From Mytilus edulis (taxonomy: Eukaryota; Mollusca; Bivalvia; Mytilida; Mytilidae), in NCBI RefSeq assembly GCF_963676685.1, contig NC_092344.1:89868749-89932748 (forward strand): 64,000 nt of DNA. Direction: 5' to 3'. Positions 45,861-57,472 of the stretch are shown here, in pieces; the stretch's first letter is position 1, and each line of letters starts with the position of its first letter. The position numbers were made by a program, and so were the translations under genes. Below the pieces are notes generated by a model that saw only the letters and a program-made list of their open reading frames with translations, had not been told where the DNA came from and did no database searches.

Positions 45861-48648
45861 ACCTTTTATTTTTCATAAGAGGAAGCTTTCTATATAAACC
45901 TTTGAAGAATATATATGTTATTGATTTTTCCAAAGTTTTTATAGATATATGAAAAATGCAAAGGTACATGTAGTGTCAACTTGGTTGATTAATCATCATT
46001 TTTAAAACCAAATCTGTCTACATGTCTAATCAGCTTTCAACTTTTAACCAATCTAATGCATTGAGAGATATCCATTGAAAAAAACAAATCTAAAGCTAAA
46101 TGCAAAGCCCAAAGTGTCATTTCAGAATAAAACTCGTATTTCTTTGATAATTTTTTATCCTAAATTTTTAATTCTTGATTTATAACTTAACTAAAATGAC
46201 AAATGAATCATACTTATGTTTATAAACAAAAAGAGCCCCCCCCCCCCCCCATAAAAATCAAATGGTAGCTCCCTTAAACAAGACGGTGACACTTATGTAG
46301 ATAGAATATTGGGCCCTTTACAACTTGCTGTTGGTGTGAGCCAATATATCAAATGCCAATTCAGCAAGCCTCCGACCAATAACTAAGCCATCAAATTCAT
46401 AAACATGTCATGTTTCGTTCCAATATATTTTGAAAAAAGTCCTATGTGGCCGAAGTTTGCATTTTTGAATTTCCGATCCTTTTTTTTAAATGAAAAGACA
46501 TTAAAAAATATTTCTCTGCGAACATGTAACTTACAAGTGTACCCATTTCCTTCCCGAATGATTCTTCTATAAGAATCATGCTTAAGTTTTCTAATCCACA
46601 ACGCCAGTACCCATTTATCTTTTGTTCAGGTCAACATATTTATATTTCCCTGTGAAAGCAACATGACTGGCAATTTTTTCCAATACTCGGACGAAAACAA
46701 TATATACATTGGAAAAATAATTGACCAAATGTTCGTTTGGTAGTAAGGGAAAATGGAAGTGGGAGTAGGAGGAGGGAATTGGAAAATTATGGGGAGGAAA
46801 ATGAGAATCAGAGACCCATCCCTTGAATCTTGCGATGCTACTTTTCGCGCTGAACGCAGTTACCTGGATTTCTAGGAATGAGGGTGGTGACACGTTTTCG
46901 GGATGGGAAATATAGGGGTAAGAAAAACGGCATTTTGTAAATGTAAATGATGGAAGCGGGAAAATTTACTATAAAGCGGGATTTTGGAAAGGAGCACCCC
47001 TTTTTCTTCCCCCTTTAACTTATTGCAAATTTCGTGAAACTAACGGATATGGGAGAAAACAAATCGTTTTGAAGTTATTTCCTGCACTCTCTAGTTTTCA
47101 CTTTCAGTTTATTGTCTCAATATTGTATGCCATAACCGTTTTGTAAATGTGTTTGTGCAAATAATTTTTAAATATTGTCTATTGTCTAATTGCTAGATAT
47201 CACATGATCAGGTGACTTAGACAAACACCCCAAACCAACACGCACAGTCAACTGGCATGGGTCAGTTACAAGTTTCAAAAAGAAAAAATAGAATGTTTTG
47301 GTTTTTGAATTTTTCATGGGGAACTGCACTGCAATCTGCAGACTAAAACAAACCTGAGTAAAACATAGATACGGAGCGTCGTTCATACCATTGATAAAAG
47401 TTAGAGAAATTGACAAGAGTACATACAGATTAAAGAAGATTTAAAAAAATCATCATCTCAGCGACATCTGACAGTAAAATATCGAAAAAGATATTGAAAC
47501 ACTCCAGGGACTGCAAGACCTATTTTCAAACATGGACTCTGGTCTCTTTCACTACATCGACGCAATTTTAATGTCTGTTTAATTCCATTTTAACTTGGTT
47601 ATAACACTGTTAACTATTTGTAGGTTTAACTTACCAAATTAATGCAAAAACTGCACTGGAATATACACAAAATGGGAAAAAAATCGTCTGCACTGAAAAC
47701 ACCGGAAGTGTTAAAAATGATGTAATTTTGAAATGTCAGCGGGAATTTTTTTCCGGGCCACATCATCTCAGAAGCTAGTAAGTAGATTGCTAAGCTGGTA
47801 GTTCTCGGCTGACTACTACTTTGTTCATTGTTTGAGTAGTTTAGTAGTTTTCTCCCTACCCTAGTTGTTTTGTTGGAGTCTTTATTTATTTACTATGATG
47901 AGTTCATTCATGTAAATCTGAAAAATGCATTAGCTGGCCAATTTTTTCACGCTCTTTTCCCCTTACTTGTCTTTGTTTTGTGTTCAATATTTCATTATTT
48001 TAATTTTTTTATTTCTGTTTAATTTTGTTATTGAATTCTTTTTTAAGGGGGCGAAGGGTACTTTATTAGCATGCATGTATTTTTTTTTATTTATTCTTTT
48101 TTTGTTAGTTTTGTTTTTGTTTTTCGGTGCGTGTGATATATATATATATATTCTAATCTTGTCTCAAGTTCTTTCTGCAACGATTTCGGACACAACTATA
48201 CTATTAAGGTCATTCTAAAGGACCTCAAAGAAGCCATATTTGTTTTTCTTGATAAACTCTCAATATTGCTAAAAAATATACTGAGAAAAACTTTTATACG
48301 CTTACAATTTGTACTTTTTCTAAATTTCAATACAGGCGTTGGTCATAAAGGATATGTGCGAATTCCTCACTAACGAATTTGATATTCTAATTTAATTTGA
48401 ATTTAATTTAGATAATCTTAACAATTTTTTTACCAAAATTTCTGATTGTTTTTCAAATATAAATTAACGAGCAGTTATATAAGATTGAGACCATGGTGAA
48501 TGACAGATTCCTGTAGCTCACAACTTTGAAAAACGAGAATGTGCAATAAAAGTGATTTACACATGATAATGTTTATATAAGCCACTAAAATTGAAAAATG
48601 AATACAACTAGTGACGACGGGTCCGCGGGTCTGTTACTAATTTATCAT

Positions 48649-48839
48649 GAAGGAATTATTTCTTAACTAATACTTTATAAATTTTGTGATTTAAGAAATA
48701 ATTCCTTAATGTCATGCTCTATGCTCATTTTAACATGGGTAGGCATTATATTTGTCGATATTTTACACTGAGCGTTAGCGAGGTGTAAAATGTGATCAAA
48801 TATAATGCCTACCCGTGTTAAAATGAGCATAGAGCATGA
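48649..48839. repeat. Two adjacent inverted-repeat hairpins
   Basis: Hairpin 1: AAGGAATTATTTCTTAA at the left and its complement ending near 48709. Hairpin 2: arms of about 57 bp at 48712-48768 and 48783-48839 (TCATGCTCTATGCTCATTTT and complement) around the centre TGAGCGTTAGCGAG. Arms match with few differences. Likely MITE-like; no direct flanking duplication was identified. Confidence 0.8.
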
Positions 48840-49572
48840 AACGAAGGTTTTTTTTTCGATTCTTAATAGGACAAATACAGTATTTTTACAGGTCGAAGCG
48901 TACCGTGCGAAAATACCGTAGAAATGTTTGGCTTTTCCCGTTTCCTCCCCGAGGAGTCTGCATTACATTTCATATTTGATAAGTTTAGAAACTACGAGCA
49001 GGGTAAATATATGTTGTTTTATAAAAATATATAATAAAAGTTTATGCTAGCTGCTTAAATGTATATATTTAAAAGGATAACGATGGCCGAAATAACGTTA
49101 ATATACACAGTAAGTTCGTGAGCATGTGTCAAACACATTTTGTGCTCATTAGAACAAATCACCAGAAGCAATATGAAACTTATTGGAATTTGCCTACGCG
49201 TAATGTTAAATTTATCATTTTCGAGCTGCTGACTAAACATGAAGTCATTCAGCAAGTACAAGTATCCATGAAATCTAATCTTTATACAGTTGAATAGGTA
49301 ACTCTAGATTATTCAAAAGAGAAAAAAAATAAAAGCTTGAAAAGAACACATTTCAGAAGCCAATTATTGCTATAATGATATATAAATCTCATTTACAGAG
49401 CTTTAAAGTTAAATTAGAACGTAATTGAACAGAATAAAAAATACCTACAACAACAAAAATAATACCACACGAACACAATAGTTTGCATAACTTGGTGTTT
49501 AAATGGAAATCACAAGTGTAAAAAAAAAACCAATTCAATAATCCAATGTTACATTCTGAACAATGATCTAAA

Positions 49573-51558
49573 TCATGGAGGCGGAAGGATATACGTTCCT
49601 CGTCTGCGTAAATCTTTACAGACGTTCCTACAACCAATAGCAGTTGTTATAATTATCACGGTGCCTAATATGCCAACACAAACATACAATACAATAAAAC
49701 CGGTGCCATGCCATATGGTAGTTTGCTGCTCTGCTAACAGGGACCGGTTAACATATACAGATGTAGGGTGTTCTTCAGTGACATCATAATGCTCAATAGT
49801 GTGACTATTTCCAGATAAATTGTCGTCTGATGTGTTACTTACTAAAACGTCAACCAATGTGGTACTGACCGATATCATTGCTAGTGTCGGGTTAATAGTC
49901 TGTTTAAAGCTAGTTTTCTGGGAATCTGTTGTAACTTGTATTGAGGAAAACAGACTCACAGATGAGGACCCTTCCTCAATATTATAACACGATTCATCTC
50001 GTTTTAGTTTCGACACTTGGTACGCATAATACTCCTCAGGTGTTTTGCAGACTCCTTGTATCTGTAAATAACGATATTTCATTTTTAGCAAATTCACGCT
50101 ACAATCACAGTGTAAGGGATTACTTTCCAGGTTAAGACTGGATAGTTGATATAAATTATCAAAAAGGGTAGATGCTATCCTTGAAATATTATTCTTCCCG
50201 AGTTCTATCACTTGAATGGATAGAACGTTTGAGAAGAGAGTATCTGGAAGTGTAGAAATCAAATTTCCCCTGCATTTCAAGTCAGTCAACATATTTAGTT
50301 TTTCAAAAGCCTTCGCGTGAATTAATTGTATTTTATTATGGCTAAGATCTAATACTCTAAGAGATTTTAGCATGTTGAAGTAAAATGGCTGAATTCTTGG
50401 TATTTGATTGTAACTTAAATCTAAAAAGTCTAATGTGTAACGACAAGCTTCGAATATCTTCTCTGGCAGAGTAACTATCTTATTTCTGGACAGATCGAGA
50501 TCAGATAGAGAGGACAGTCCAATGAATGATTCGCTTTCAAGTGATGTCAACGACGAATTACTCAAATTTAGCTCTCTTAAATTTGTCAGTTTCATGAAGA
50601 CATCAGGTGATACTCTAAATACATTGCTCCCAGACATGTCAAGATTGTCTAGCTGAACCGGTAAATCAAGTGGTGGAATATCTTCTATGTTTTTCAGGGT
50701 AGTAAATTTCAAACTTAGTTGTCCTTTGAAGAGATCACGTGGGATAGACTTGACACCTATAATAGAAATTTTGTTAAGGTGCAAGGGCATGCTAGTAGCA
50801 GAGGGTCTATAAAAAAGACTATTTGATAGCCATCGTATGTTGCCACCACGAATTGTCAGTGTCTTCAGAACTGTAAGCCCATCAAATATACCGTTTGGCA
50901 AAGATGATAATAAAGGTCCGTCAATAGTTAGTCTAGTCAGCGTGTTCGTTCCAAAATGAAATAACGAAATTGGGATTTCTTTTGCATATCGAAATGTCAC
51001 ATCGAGATGAAACACTTGTAAATTTTTGAAAATATTTTCATCGATCATTTTCTGTTCAAATATAACCGAAAGATCTTCCAAACTTACTAATTTCCAGAAA
51101 GCTGAACGATGAAACATCTTGGCTGAAATACCGCTAAGTTTTCGCAAATTTAAAGCAAAAAATAAACGATCATCAATATAATCCAGCACATTCCCCGTCA
51201 AATCAAGTTCCTCAAGATGTCTAAGGGACGATAATATATCCGTGTTTATAATTGTGACATTATTACTTGCTAGGGACAAAGACATCAGATCATTACCATA
51301 CAATTCAAGATTTTTTAAACTTGAACTACCAAGCGAGTTAAATGACAAGTCCAGGCGATGAATGTTTCTTGGCAAGTTATCTGGTAAACTTTTAATGTCT
51401 TTTCCAGTGCAGTTGACGACATATTCCATTTCATAATTTCCACGTTTCCTACTACATATACAGTTGCCACACGCACCATCTGTCCATTGTTGAGTTGCCA
51501 ACGACAGTAGCGGTAAAAGTAAAAACACGATTAGTATCCTTAATGAAAGCACCATCAT
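49573..51558 (-). CDS. LRR type I membrane protein 2 (about 661 aa)
   Basis: The frame is open to 51675, but on the minus strand a pyrimidine tract and AG (TTTCTTTCCAG) end at 51574, so I place the start at the first ATG after it, 51558. This gives a clean signal peptide (MMVLSLRILIVFLLLPLLSL). Then follow an LRRNT cap (CGNCICSRKRG...), about 16 leucine-rich repeats (LDLSFNSL, LDLSRNKI, LDLSYNQI, LDLSHNKI), an LRRCT cap (NPLHCDCSVN ... GVCKTPEEYY), a Ser/Thr-rich stalk, one transmembrane helix (GFIVLYVCVGILGTVIIITT) and a tail of about 18 residues ending in proline. It is clearly paralogous to the protein at 38095-40173 along its whole ectodomain (GISAKMFHRSAF versus GIHAKTFEENSF), while the tails differ. 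The ligand is unknown. Confidence 0.88.
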   Translation of the reverse strand: MMVLSLRILIVFLLLPLLSLATQQWTDGACGNCICSRKRGNYEMEYVVNCTGKDIKSLPDNLPRNIHRLDLSFNSLGSSSLKNLELYGNDLMSLSLASNNVTIINTDILSSLRHLEELDLTGNVLDYIDDRLFFALNLRKLSGISAKMFHRSAFWKLVSLEDLSVIFEQKMIDENIFKNLQVFHLDVTFRYAKEIPISLFHFGTNTLTRLTIDGPLLSSLPNGIFDGLTVLKTLTIRGGNIRWLSNSLFYRPSATSMPLHLNKISIIGVKSIPRDLFKGQLSLKFTTLKNIEDIPPLDLPVQLDNLDMSGSNVFRVSPDVFMKLTNLRELNLSNSSLTSLESESFIGLSSLSDLDLSRNKIVTLPEKIFEACRYTLDFLDLSYNQIPRIQPFYFNMLKSLRVLDLSHNKIQLIHAKAFEKLNMLTDLKCRGNLISTLPDTLFSNVLSIQVIELGKNNISRIASTLFDNLYQLSSLNLESNPLHCDCSVNLLKMKYRYLQIQGVCKTPEEYYAYQVSKLKRDESCYNIEEGSSSVSLFSSIQVTTDSQKTSFKQTINPTLAMISVSTTLVDVLVSNTSDDNLSGNSHTIEHYDVTEEHPTSVYVNRSLLAEQQTTIWHGTGFIVLYVCVGILGTVIIITTAIGCRNVCKDLRRRGTYILPPP

Positions 51559-53250
51559 TAAACAGAAAATAATCTGGAAAGAAAAAAAATACATGTCCTT
51601 GCATAATAGGTTTAATCCTAAATAGAGCTGTATTTGATAATAAAAATATATATTAAAACGCACATGTATGTACATGTATGATACTCACCCATTTCATATT
51701 TGTTATTTTCTCTCTTTTGCACCAAACGAGACATATCAAGTGTGAAACCGGTAGGATAATTTTCCATTTTAGTAAGATAGCATTGAAAAATGATGGTAGT
51801 TTTAAATGCGGGTGTTATTCTTCACCTCACTTATAAATCCCGATAATGACCATTTTACTATTATGCAATGATTCTTATATAATGAATATATATGAAACAT
51901 TTATTATTCAGCTCTGATATCTTGTTTGTAGTTTTTATATTCAAATGCTTTTTGTTACAGCGGAAAACAGTTTGGATTCCAAAAATTGCAATGTTTTGTT
52001 GTTTGTCTTTTTGTCTTTATCTTTTTTTTTCTTTTCTTTTTTTTTTTTTTACATTGGAACGTATTATTCCAACTTAACTACACATATGCTTTAAATTTTA
52101 TTTAAAAGGTAAAATTAATCTGAGTCGTTCCATATTTTGTTGGGTGTAATCTCTTAAAGTAAATGTAGTACCAAGCAATTTTTCACTTAATCGTGTCCGA
52201 TTTGGAATCACTTTTGTTGCCTAAAAAAATAACAAAACTGAACATAGGTTGGACAAAATATAAATCAACTTACCGATATGGCGTATCTTGATCACTTGTG
52301 ATGGAACTTGTAATTATCTCATCACCTGACAGTGAGTGACGTTACAAAGTCTATATTTGTATTCTGCTGCTAAAGTTCACTTGTCAATGTACATCGAAAT
52401 ATTAGTATTTGGAAGCAGCAGATACCGATTCTAACCTTTGCTACGTTTGAAATATACATATTATGTGCAGTCTATATATGCTATACTACATTTTCTCGGA
52501 TGGTCGATTTTTATTATCAGAAGCTAAATTAATTTGTTTTATAACCCATCGCCCCTTTTTTTCACTTGTTTTAGGTTGTTAAGGAAATGATAATAGTTTT
52601 CGCATGTTTGCATAACGTATGTTGGTATGGCAAGACTTTCCGAAGGTAGAGTTTTCATACTATACTTTGAAAAGTATCTACTTATAAAACAAGCACTCGG
52701 AAAACATAATTTCTTGGGAGTTTTGTCAAAGAAAACTATAAAAAAAAACGGAGAATTTTTATGACATGTACTTATGTGCATTTCAAATACTTTAAGACAT
52801 CATTTCCTCCGATTTTTTCCAATGTGCCTGATTTAAATAATACATGGACGGTTAATATTCAGTTCATGCCGCGTAAGTATTAGGTGACGCTACTTGCTGC
52901 TATGTCCATTTTGGTGTAAAAGCTCTCACAGCTTGTCTGTTTGCTTCTGTCTTTCTTATTTTGTTCTATAACCAATCCTATGATTTTTTTTCCACGACAC
53001 TCCCGTGTGATCAAGCTTTTTTCAACATTTTTTAGGAAAAAGACTCAATATGAGATCTTGATATGATCTTTTATCTCATACTCATGCTAATGAAAAGAAA
53101 TAGTGAATATAAACTCAGGACACAAAACCCCGACTTGAAAAACCTCAACCAAAGGATTGATTGATTGGCCATTTTTTGTTTTACGCCACTTTGAGCACTG
53201 TAAGTTACATCGTGACGGTCAGTTTTTTTTATGGTGAAGCAATCTTGATT

Positions 53251-53476
53251 ACCCAGAGAGAACAGAACCATCGTTTTCTATTGCTGTTCATCGCTTTGAA
53301 CTAGATCTCAGTAACTGTGAGTTCTCTCAGATCTGTACTTGTGCCTTTTTTTATGTTGGGATGTACCCAGAGAGAACCATCGTTTTCTATTGCTGTTCAT
53401 CGCTTTGAACTATAGATCTCAGTAACTGTGAATTCTCTCAGATCTGTACTTATGCCTTTTTTTATGTTGGGATGTA
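53251..53476 (+). repeat. 114-bp tandem duplication
   Basis: The block starting 'ACCCAGAGAGAAC' at 53251 recurs at 53365 and continues through 'GTTGGGATGTAC' in both. Only small differences separate the copies, so the duplication is recent. Confidence 0.9.
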
Positions 53477-53529
53477 CAAGTATCGCCACGTCCACTCTGT
53501 GTTTTTGTTAGATTTATTTCTATTTGTAT

Positions 53530-53930
53530 GCATCTGATGTGTTAAGCCCTTTTCAACTGATTTTATAGTTCGTTCCCAGGTTAGGGGAGGGTTGGAATAA
53601 CGCTAACATATTTAATCCCGCCAAGTTGTGTTTGTATGAGCCTGTCCCAAGTCAGAAGCCTGTAATTTACTGAGTGGTCGTCGTTTGTTGATGTGTTACA
53701 TATTTGTTTTTCGGTTAATGTTTTGTACATAAATTAGGCCGTTAGTTCTCTCTTTTGAATTGTTAAATACATTCGTCATTTCGTGGCCTTTAAAGCCGAC
53801 TATTCGGTATGGGCTTTGCTCATTGTCGGAGGCCTTACGGTGACCTTATGTTGATTTCTGTGTCATTTGGTCTCTTGTGAAAAGTTGTCTCATTGGCAAT
53901 CATACCACATCTTCTTCTTTTTATATTATC
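53530..53930 (-). repeat. Dispersed repeat family R1, near full-length copy
   Basis: The reverse complement of the 1470-1830 copy, with all blocks in order: 'GGTTAGGGGAGGGTTGGAA', 'CAAGTCAGAAGCCTG', 'TAGGCCGTTAGTTCTC' and 'TTGGCAATCATACCACATCT'. Confidence 0.7.
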
Positions 53931-54754
53931 TTAAAACCACATTTAGGACTGCATGTAGCAAAGCTCATTCAGTGGAGCCCTATGTTAGATGTTGATCATG
54001 CTACAACTGTATGAAAAGAAACATTCTATTACCTCAGATTTTCCTGTTGTTATTTACCTATAATCGTGTCTTTTGTAAAGCCGTAATTTGATCATTGCTG
54101 AAAATGACCTGATATGAAATGAAAGTAGTAAGATATTGATTTATGAGAAAATTGCTGGTTTCTTCGTATGTACAATTTCAAGGTGATGAGACTTATTTCT
54201 GACGGAAATTGTTTTTTTTTTTAGTACGCCGCTTCTTTGTTGAGTAGCCGAAAAGTCAAATATCGCTACAATGAACAATCATGCATTTTCTCAAGTTGGA
54301 AAACACCTCTGTTGCTTACTGTAACTGATCATTACTATTATCCTGAGTTTACGGTTTTATTTTTCAGAATTTCAAGACTTTTAATTTGGGACATACAACA
54401 AAGGTATTTTTTTTCTATGTTAATACAAACATTTTCTTTTCATACACTATGGTCTAAGGTCATGCGCATTTCAACAGCTTATGGAGTCGTTTATTTCAAC
54501 TATGTTGGATGTGTAATGGATGATGCTTAGTGTGGCAAATGATTCATTTATTAGTCAGTGTAATTAGGTTTAAACCAGATTTCAGTGACTGAGGGTACTC
54601 TAATTCCGGTTCTTTTTTGTCTTATGTTTCAATATTAGTTGTTTTTGTGCCTTGGAACTATGTAGTATTTTTTTGATTTGATCCCTTTGCTACTGGTTTT
54701 ACAGAGTGTGTCTTCATGTTTTGCTTTAACACCGATGTTCCAGATTAGAAAGGA

Positions 54755-54945
54755 TTAGGTCGTTAATTTTCTCAATTGTATATATTTCAAATTTGTTTCA
54801 CATTTTTCATGTCGAGGTCTTTTATAGCTGTCTACACAGTAAAGGTTTTTCTCTTTGTTGAATACCTTACGATTGCCTATAATTGCGGACATACACTTCA
54901 TTTTTTTGGAGGATAGTTGTCTCTTCGTCATTGCTACCTTTTATA
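54755..54945 (-). repeat. Dispersed repeat family R1, degraded copy
   Basis: Matches only in blocks ('GGTCGTTAATTTTCTC', 'TCTTTTATAGCTGTCTAC' and 'GATAGTTGTCTC'). Confidence 0.45.
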
Positions 54946-55864
54946 TTGGTTCAGGATGATATCTCGATGTAACTATGAAATTTTCTGAGACTAAATATGT
55001 CAACATAGTACAGTCTTCAATATGATACTAAGGGTCTCGCCTCGGAAATGGAAAAAATATTGTTCCTTGGGCAAATTTACAGGAAAGGAAGATTATTAAC
55101 TCTTTTTTTTTGGAAATCTGATAGATTGTTTCCTTTCGAAAGTAAGAAGACTTTTATCTTTGATCTTGTTTGTGATTTTGTTCATTATTTGACATACACG
55201 TACTAACACTAAAGAGGAAATCCAAAATGATGTAGCAATACATATTTTGCGTAAAGTTTTAGTTTTTTAGTTGTTTGCTTGTTTTTCCGATTCTCATTGT
55301 TCCATAGAAGCATGTTAAAGTGACAGATTTATTGATATAAAGGTTATCATCATTTGTTGTTCAATCATTGTAGATGGTATTTCCTGGGATGTATATTAGT
55401 TCATTAATTTAGTTTCAAGCAACACTATTTTGTCGTTGAAATTCTTTACAAATATATTCAGGGCATTAAAGATCATTAAACGCAATCGTGTTTGTGGCAG
55501 ACATTTTCATGTTGTTTATCTTATACTTTTTTCTATACAGAAAAGACGCCATGTCCCTGTGTTTGATTGGTTCCTGTATGGAAAAAAACACACTATAGTG
55601 CCTTTCAACTTTAAGTGAACAGCACTGTGTCTGCATTTGTCCTCTGATATTCCCATACTAGTATTTTATAACAACTATTACATAGCTATATCCTCGTTTA
55701 ATATTATGAACCGTTGTACCAGACAATTAATTTCTTTAATTCTATACGCCGACATTGTCACTGATGATCCATCGAGCCAAGACCAAATAACCAGTACATA
55801 TCTGTATGAGGTACAACCACTCATATTAGAGTAAAGCAATATGATTTCAAATATGCAGGTATAG

Positions 55865-56330
55865 AATAAACCCCGCCACAATATATATGTCTGTCCCTAG
55901 TCAGGAGCCTGCAACCGTGTAGCAAACTGTTGTCTTTGTTGCTGTTTTTTTGTTTTACATAGTTTGTGTTAGTGTTTTACCATTACATCACTGTCCCAGG
56001 TTTTGGGTAGGGTATGGCGCCTTAAAACTTCTAGTAATTCAAACCCTTTGCATTAGTTTGCACCTGTCCTAAGTCAGGAACCTGTTGTTCAGTGTTTGTT
56101 GTCTGTTGGTTTGGTTCATACGTGTTTCCCGTTTTTATATAGATTAGACCGTTAGTTTCCTGTTTTAATTTTTTTACACATGTCATTATGGCGCGCTTTA
56201 TTGCTTGCTGCTCGGTGTGAGTCAATGCTCCGTATTTAAGATCGTACTTTGACCTATAATTGTATAATTTTATCGCATTGTGCCTTGGGTGAAGAGTGGT
56301 CTCATCGGCACTCATACCTCACATCTCCTT
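55865..56330 (-). repeat. Dispersed repeat family R1, composite copy
   Basis: Two partial copies follow each other: one at about 55865-55950 ('CCCTAGTCAGGAGCCTGC') and a longer one from about 55990 ('TGTCCTAAGTCAGGAACCTG', 'TAGACCGTTAGTTTCC' and 'CTCATCGGCACTCATACC'). Confidence 0.6.
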
Positions 56331-57472
56331 TGAATACCTCTAATGGATACAAGATCAATTTGTTTCCAATATTTCAAACCAATTTGGTGGTTTTAATGGG
56401 AGCATTTCGATCCACAGAGCTCTAGTTTATCAGATAATCATATTGTGGTTAAAGAAAGATAATTGGAGTGATTTTTCTTTTTTAGAGAACCTTTGTAGAC
56501 AACTATTACACAGCAGGTGAAAAATATAATACATTTTATTATATATTAAGTAAAAAAGAAACATGATTGCACAGATTTATGAATGAACATTAGTAGATAT
56601 AATTAAAATAAAATCAATATATTGAATATTCATAAGTACGTTTTGAGCTATTAAATGTAAGAATTGAAAAGCCTCTGTCGTTTTAAAAAGAAACGTGCAT
56701 ATATATTGCTCAATTTTTAATAAACAGTTCTTTATACTTTCAACTTCTAAAAATAAGTGTGAACACTTTTTAAAAAATATTGATGTAATTTGTAATTAAA
56801 CTTCCTATAAATGATTAAAAATTCTTTTTTTTTTCTAGAAAGGATTTTTTATTATTATTATTAAATCATGATTACTTGTTATAACAGTTTCCAACATATT
56901 AAAATAAAATTCCCTTAAATTTGTATTCTTTTAAAAAAAAAACCCACGTTTTGTAATTGACATTCAGGTTATTGACAGTATAACAATGTATACATTTTAT
57001 CCTTTATTTCAAAAAAAAAATAATTCTTTCTTAAATCATGATGATGGTTACTTGTTATGAAAAATTCCAACATATTTAAATAATTTTTTCCTTTAATTTG
57101 TATTCTTTTATAAAAAAAAAAATTCGTTAATTGACATCCAAATTTTGAATCATAAAAATGTATGTATTTCATCTTATTTTTCAAAAGTAACAAAATCTCT
57201 GGCTAATATGGCAACGACTTAATTATTAAGGACACATGTGATACATAAAAAAAATATAAAATTAATTTCCGTTCCCAAGAAACAATACAATAGCATAAAT
57301 AAAAATAAAAATTTACAACAAAGTAGAAATAAAAATCTAGTAAAAATAAGGACGAATAATTATGAAGTAAAGCTATTAAATGGACGAATAAAAACAAAAA
57401 AATCACAAATCATATCACATTTTGGTTTTAAAAAATCATAACCATGTGTGTCATTCTATATATGTTTGGTTA

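Larger units (their letters stand above)
43715..49572. other. Non-coding stretch between the two LRR genes
   Basis: Apart from the SINE (45501-45860) and the hairpin pair (48649-48839), I see AT-rich sequence with many 'GTCGAAATTT' and 'AAATTTCGAC' motifs at 44330-44560, a C run near 46238, and short TA runs near 48138. No gene could be supported. Confidence 0.6.
51574..57472. other. Non-coding stretch between LRR gene 2 and the large membrane-protein gene
   Basis: Contains the 5' flank of LRR gene 2, a 114-bp tandem duplication, and three copies of repeat R1. The remainder to 57472 is very AT-rich, with runs of A and T near 56930-57130. A minus-strand AATAAA at 57003-57008 is a weak candidate polyadenylation signal for the large gene. 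No other gene was found. Confidence 0.6.

Noticed and set aside
51559-51675. N-terminal extension of LRR protein 2 by 39 residues
   Set aside because: A pyrimidine tract with AG lies between it and the next ATG, and the shorter start gives a proper signal peptide; the extension is most likely intron.
53251-53476. Functional duplicated regulatory block
   Set aside because: Only a recent 114-bp tandem duplication in non-coding DNA can be shown; nothing suggests a regulatory role.
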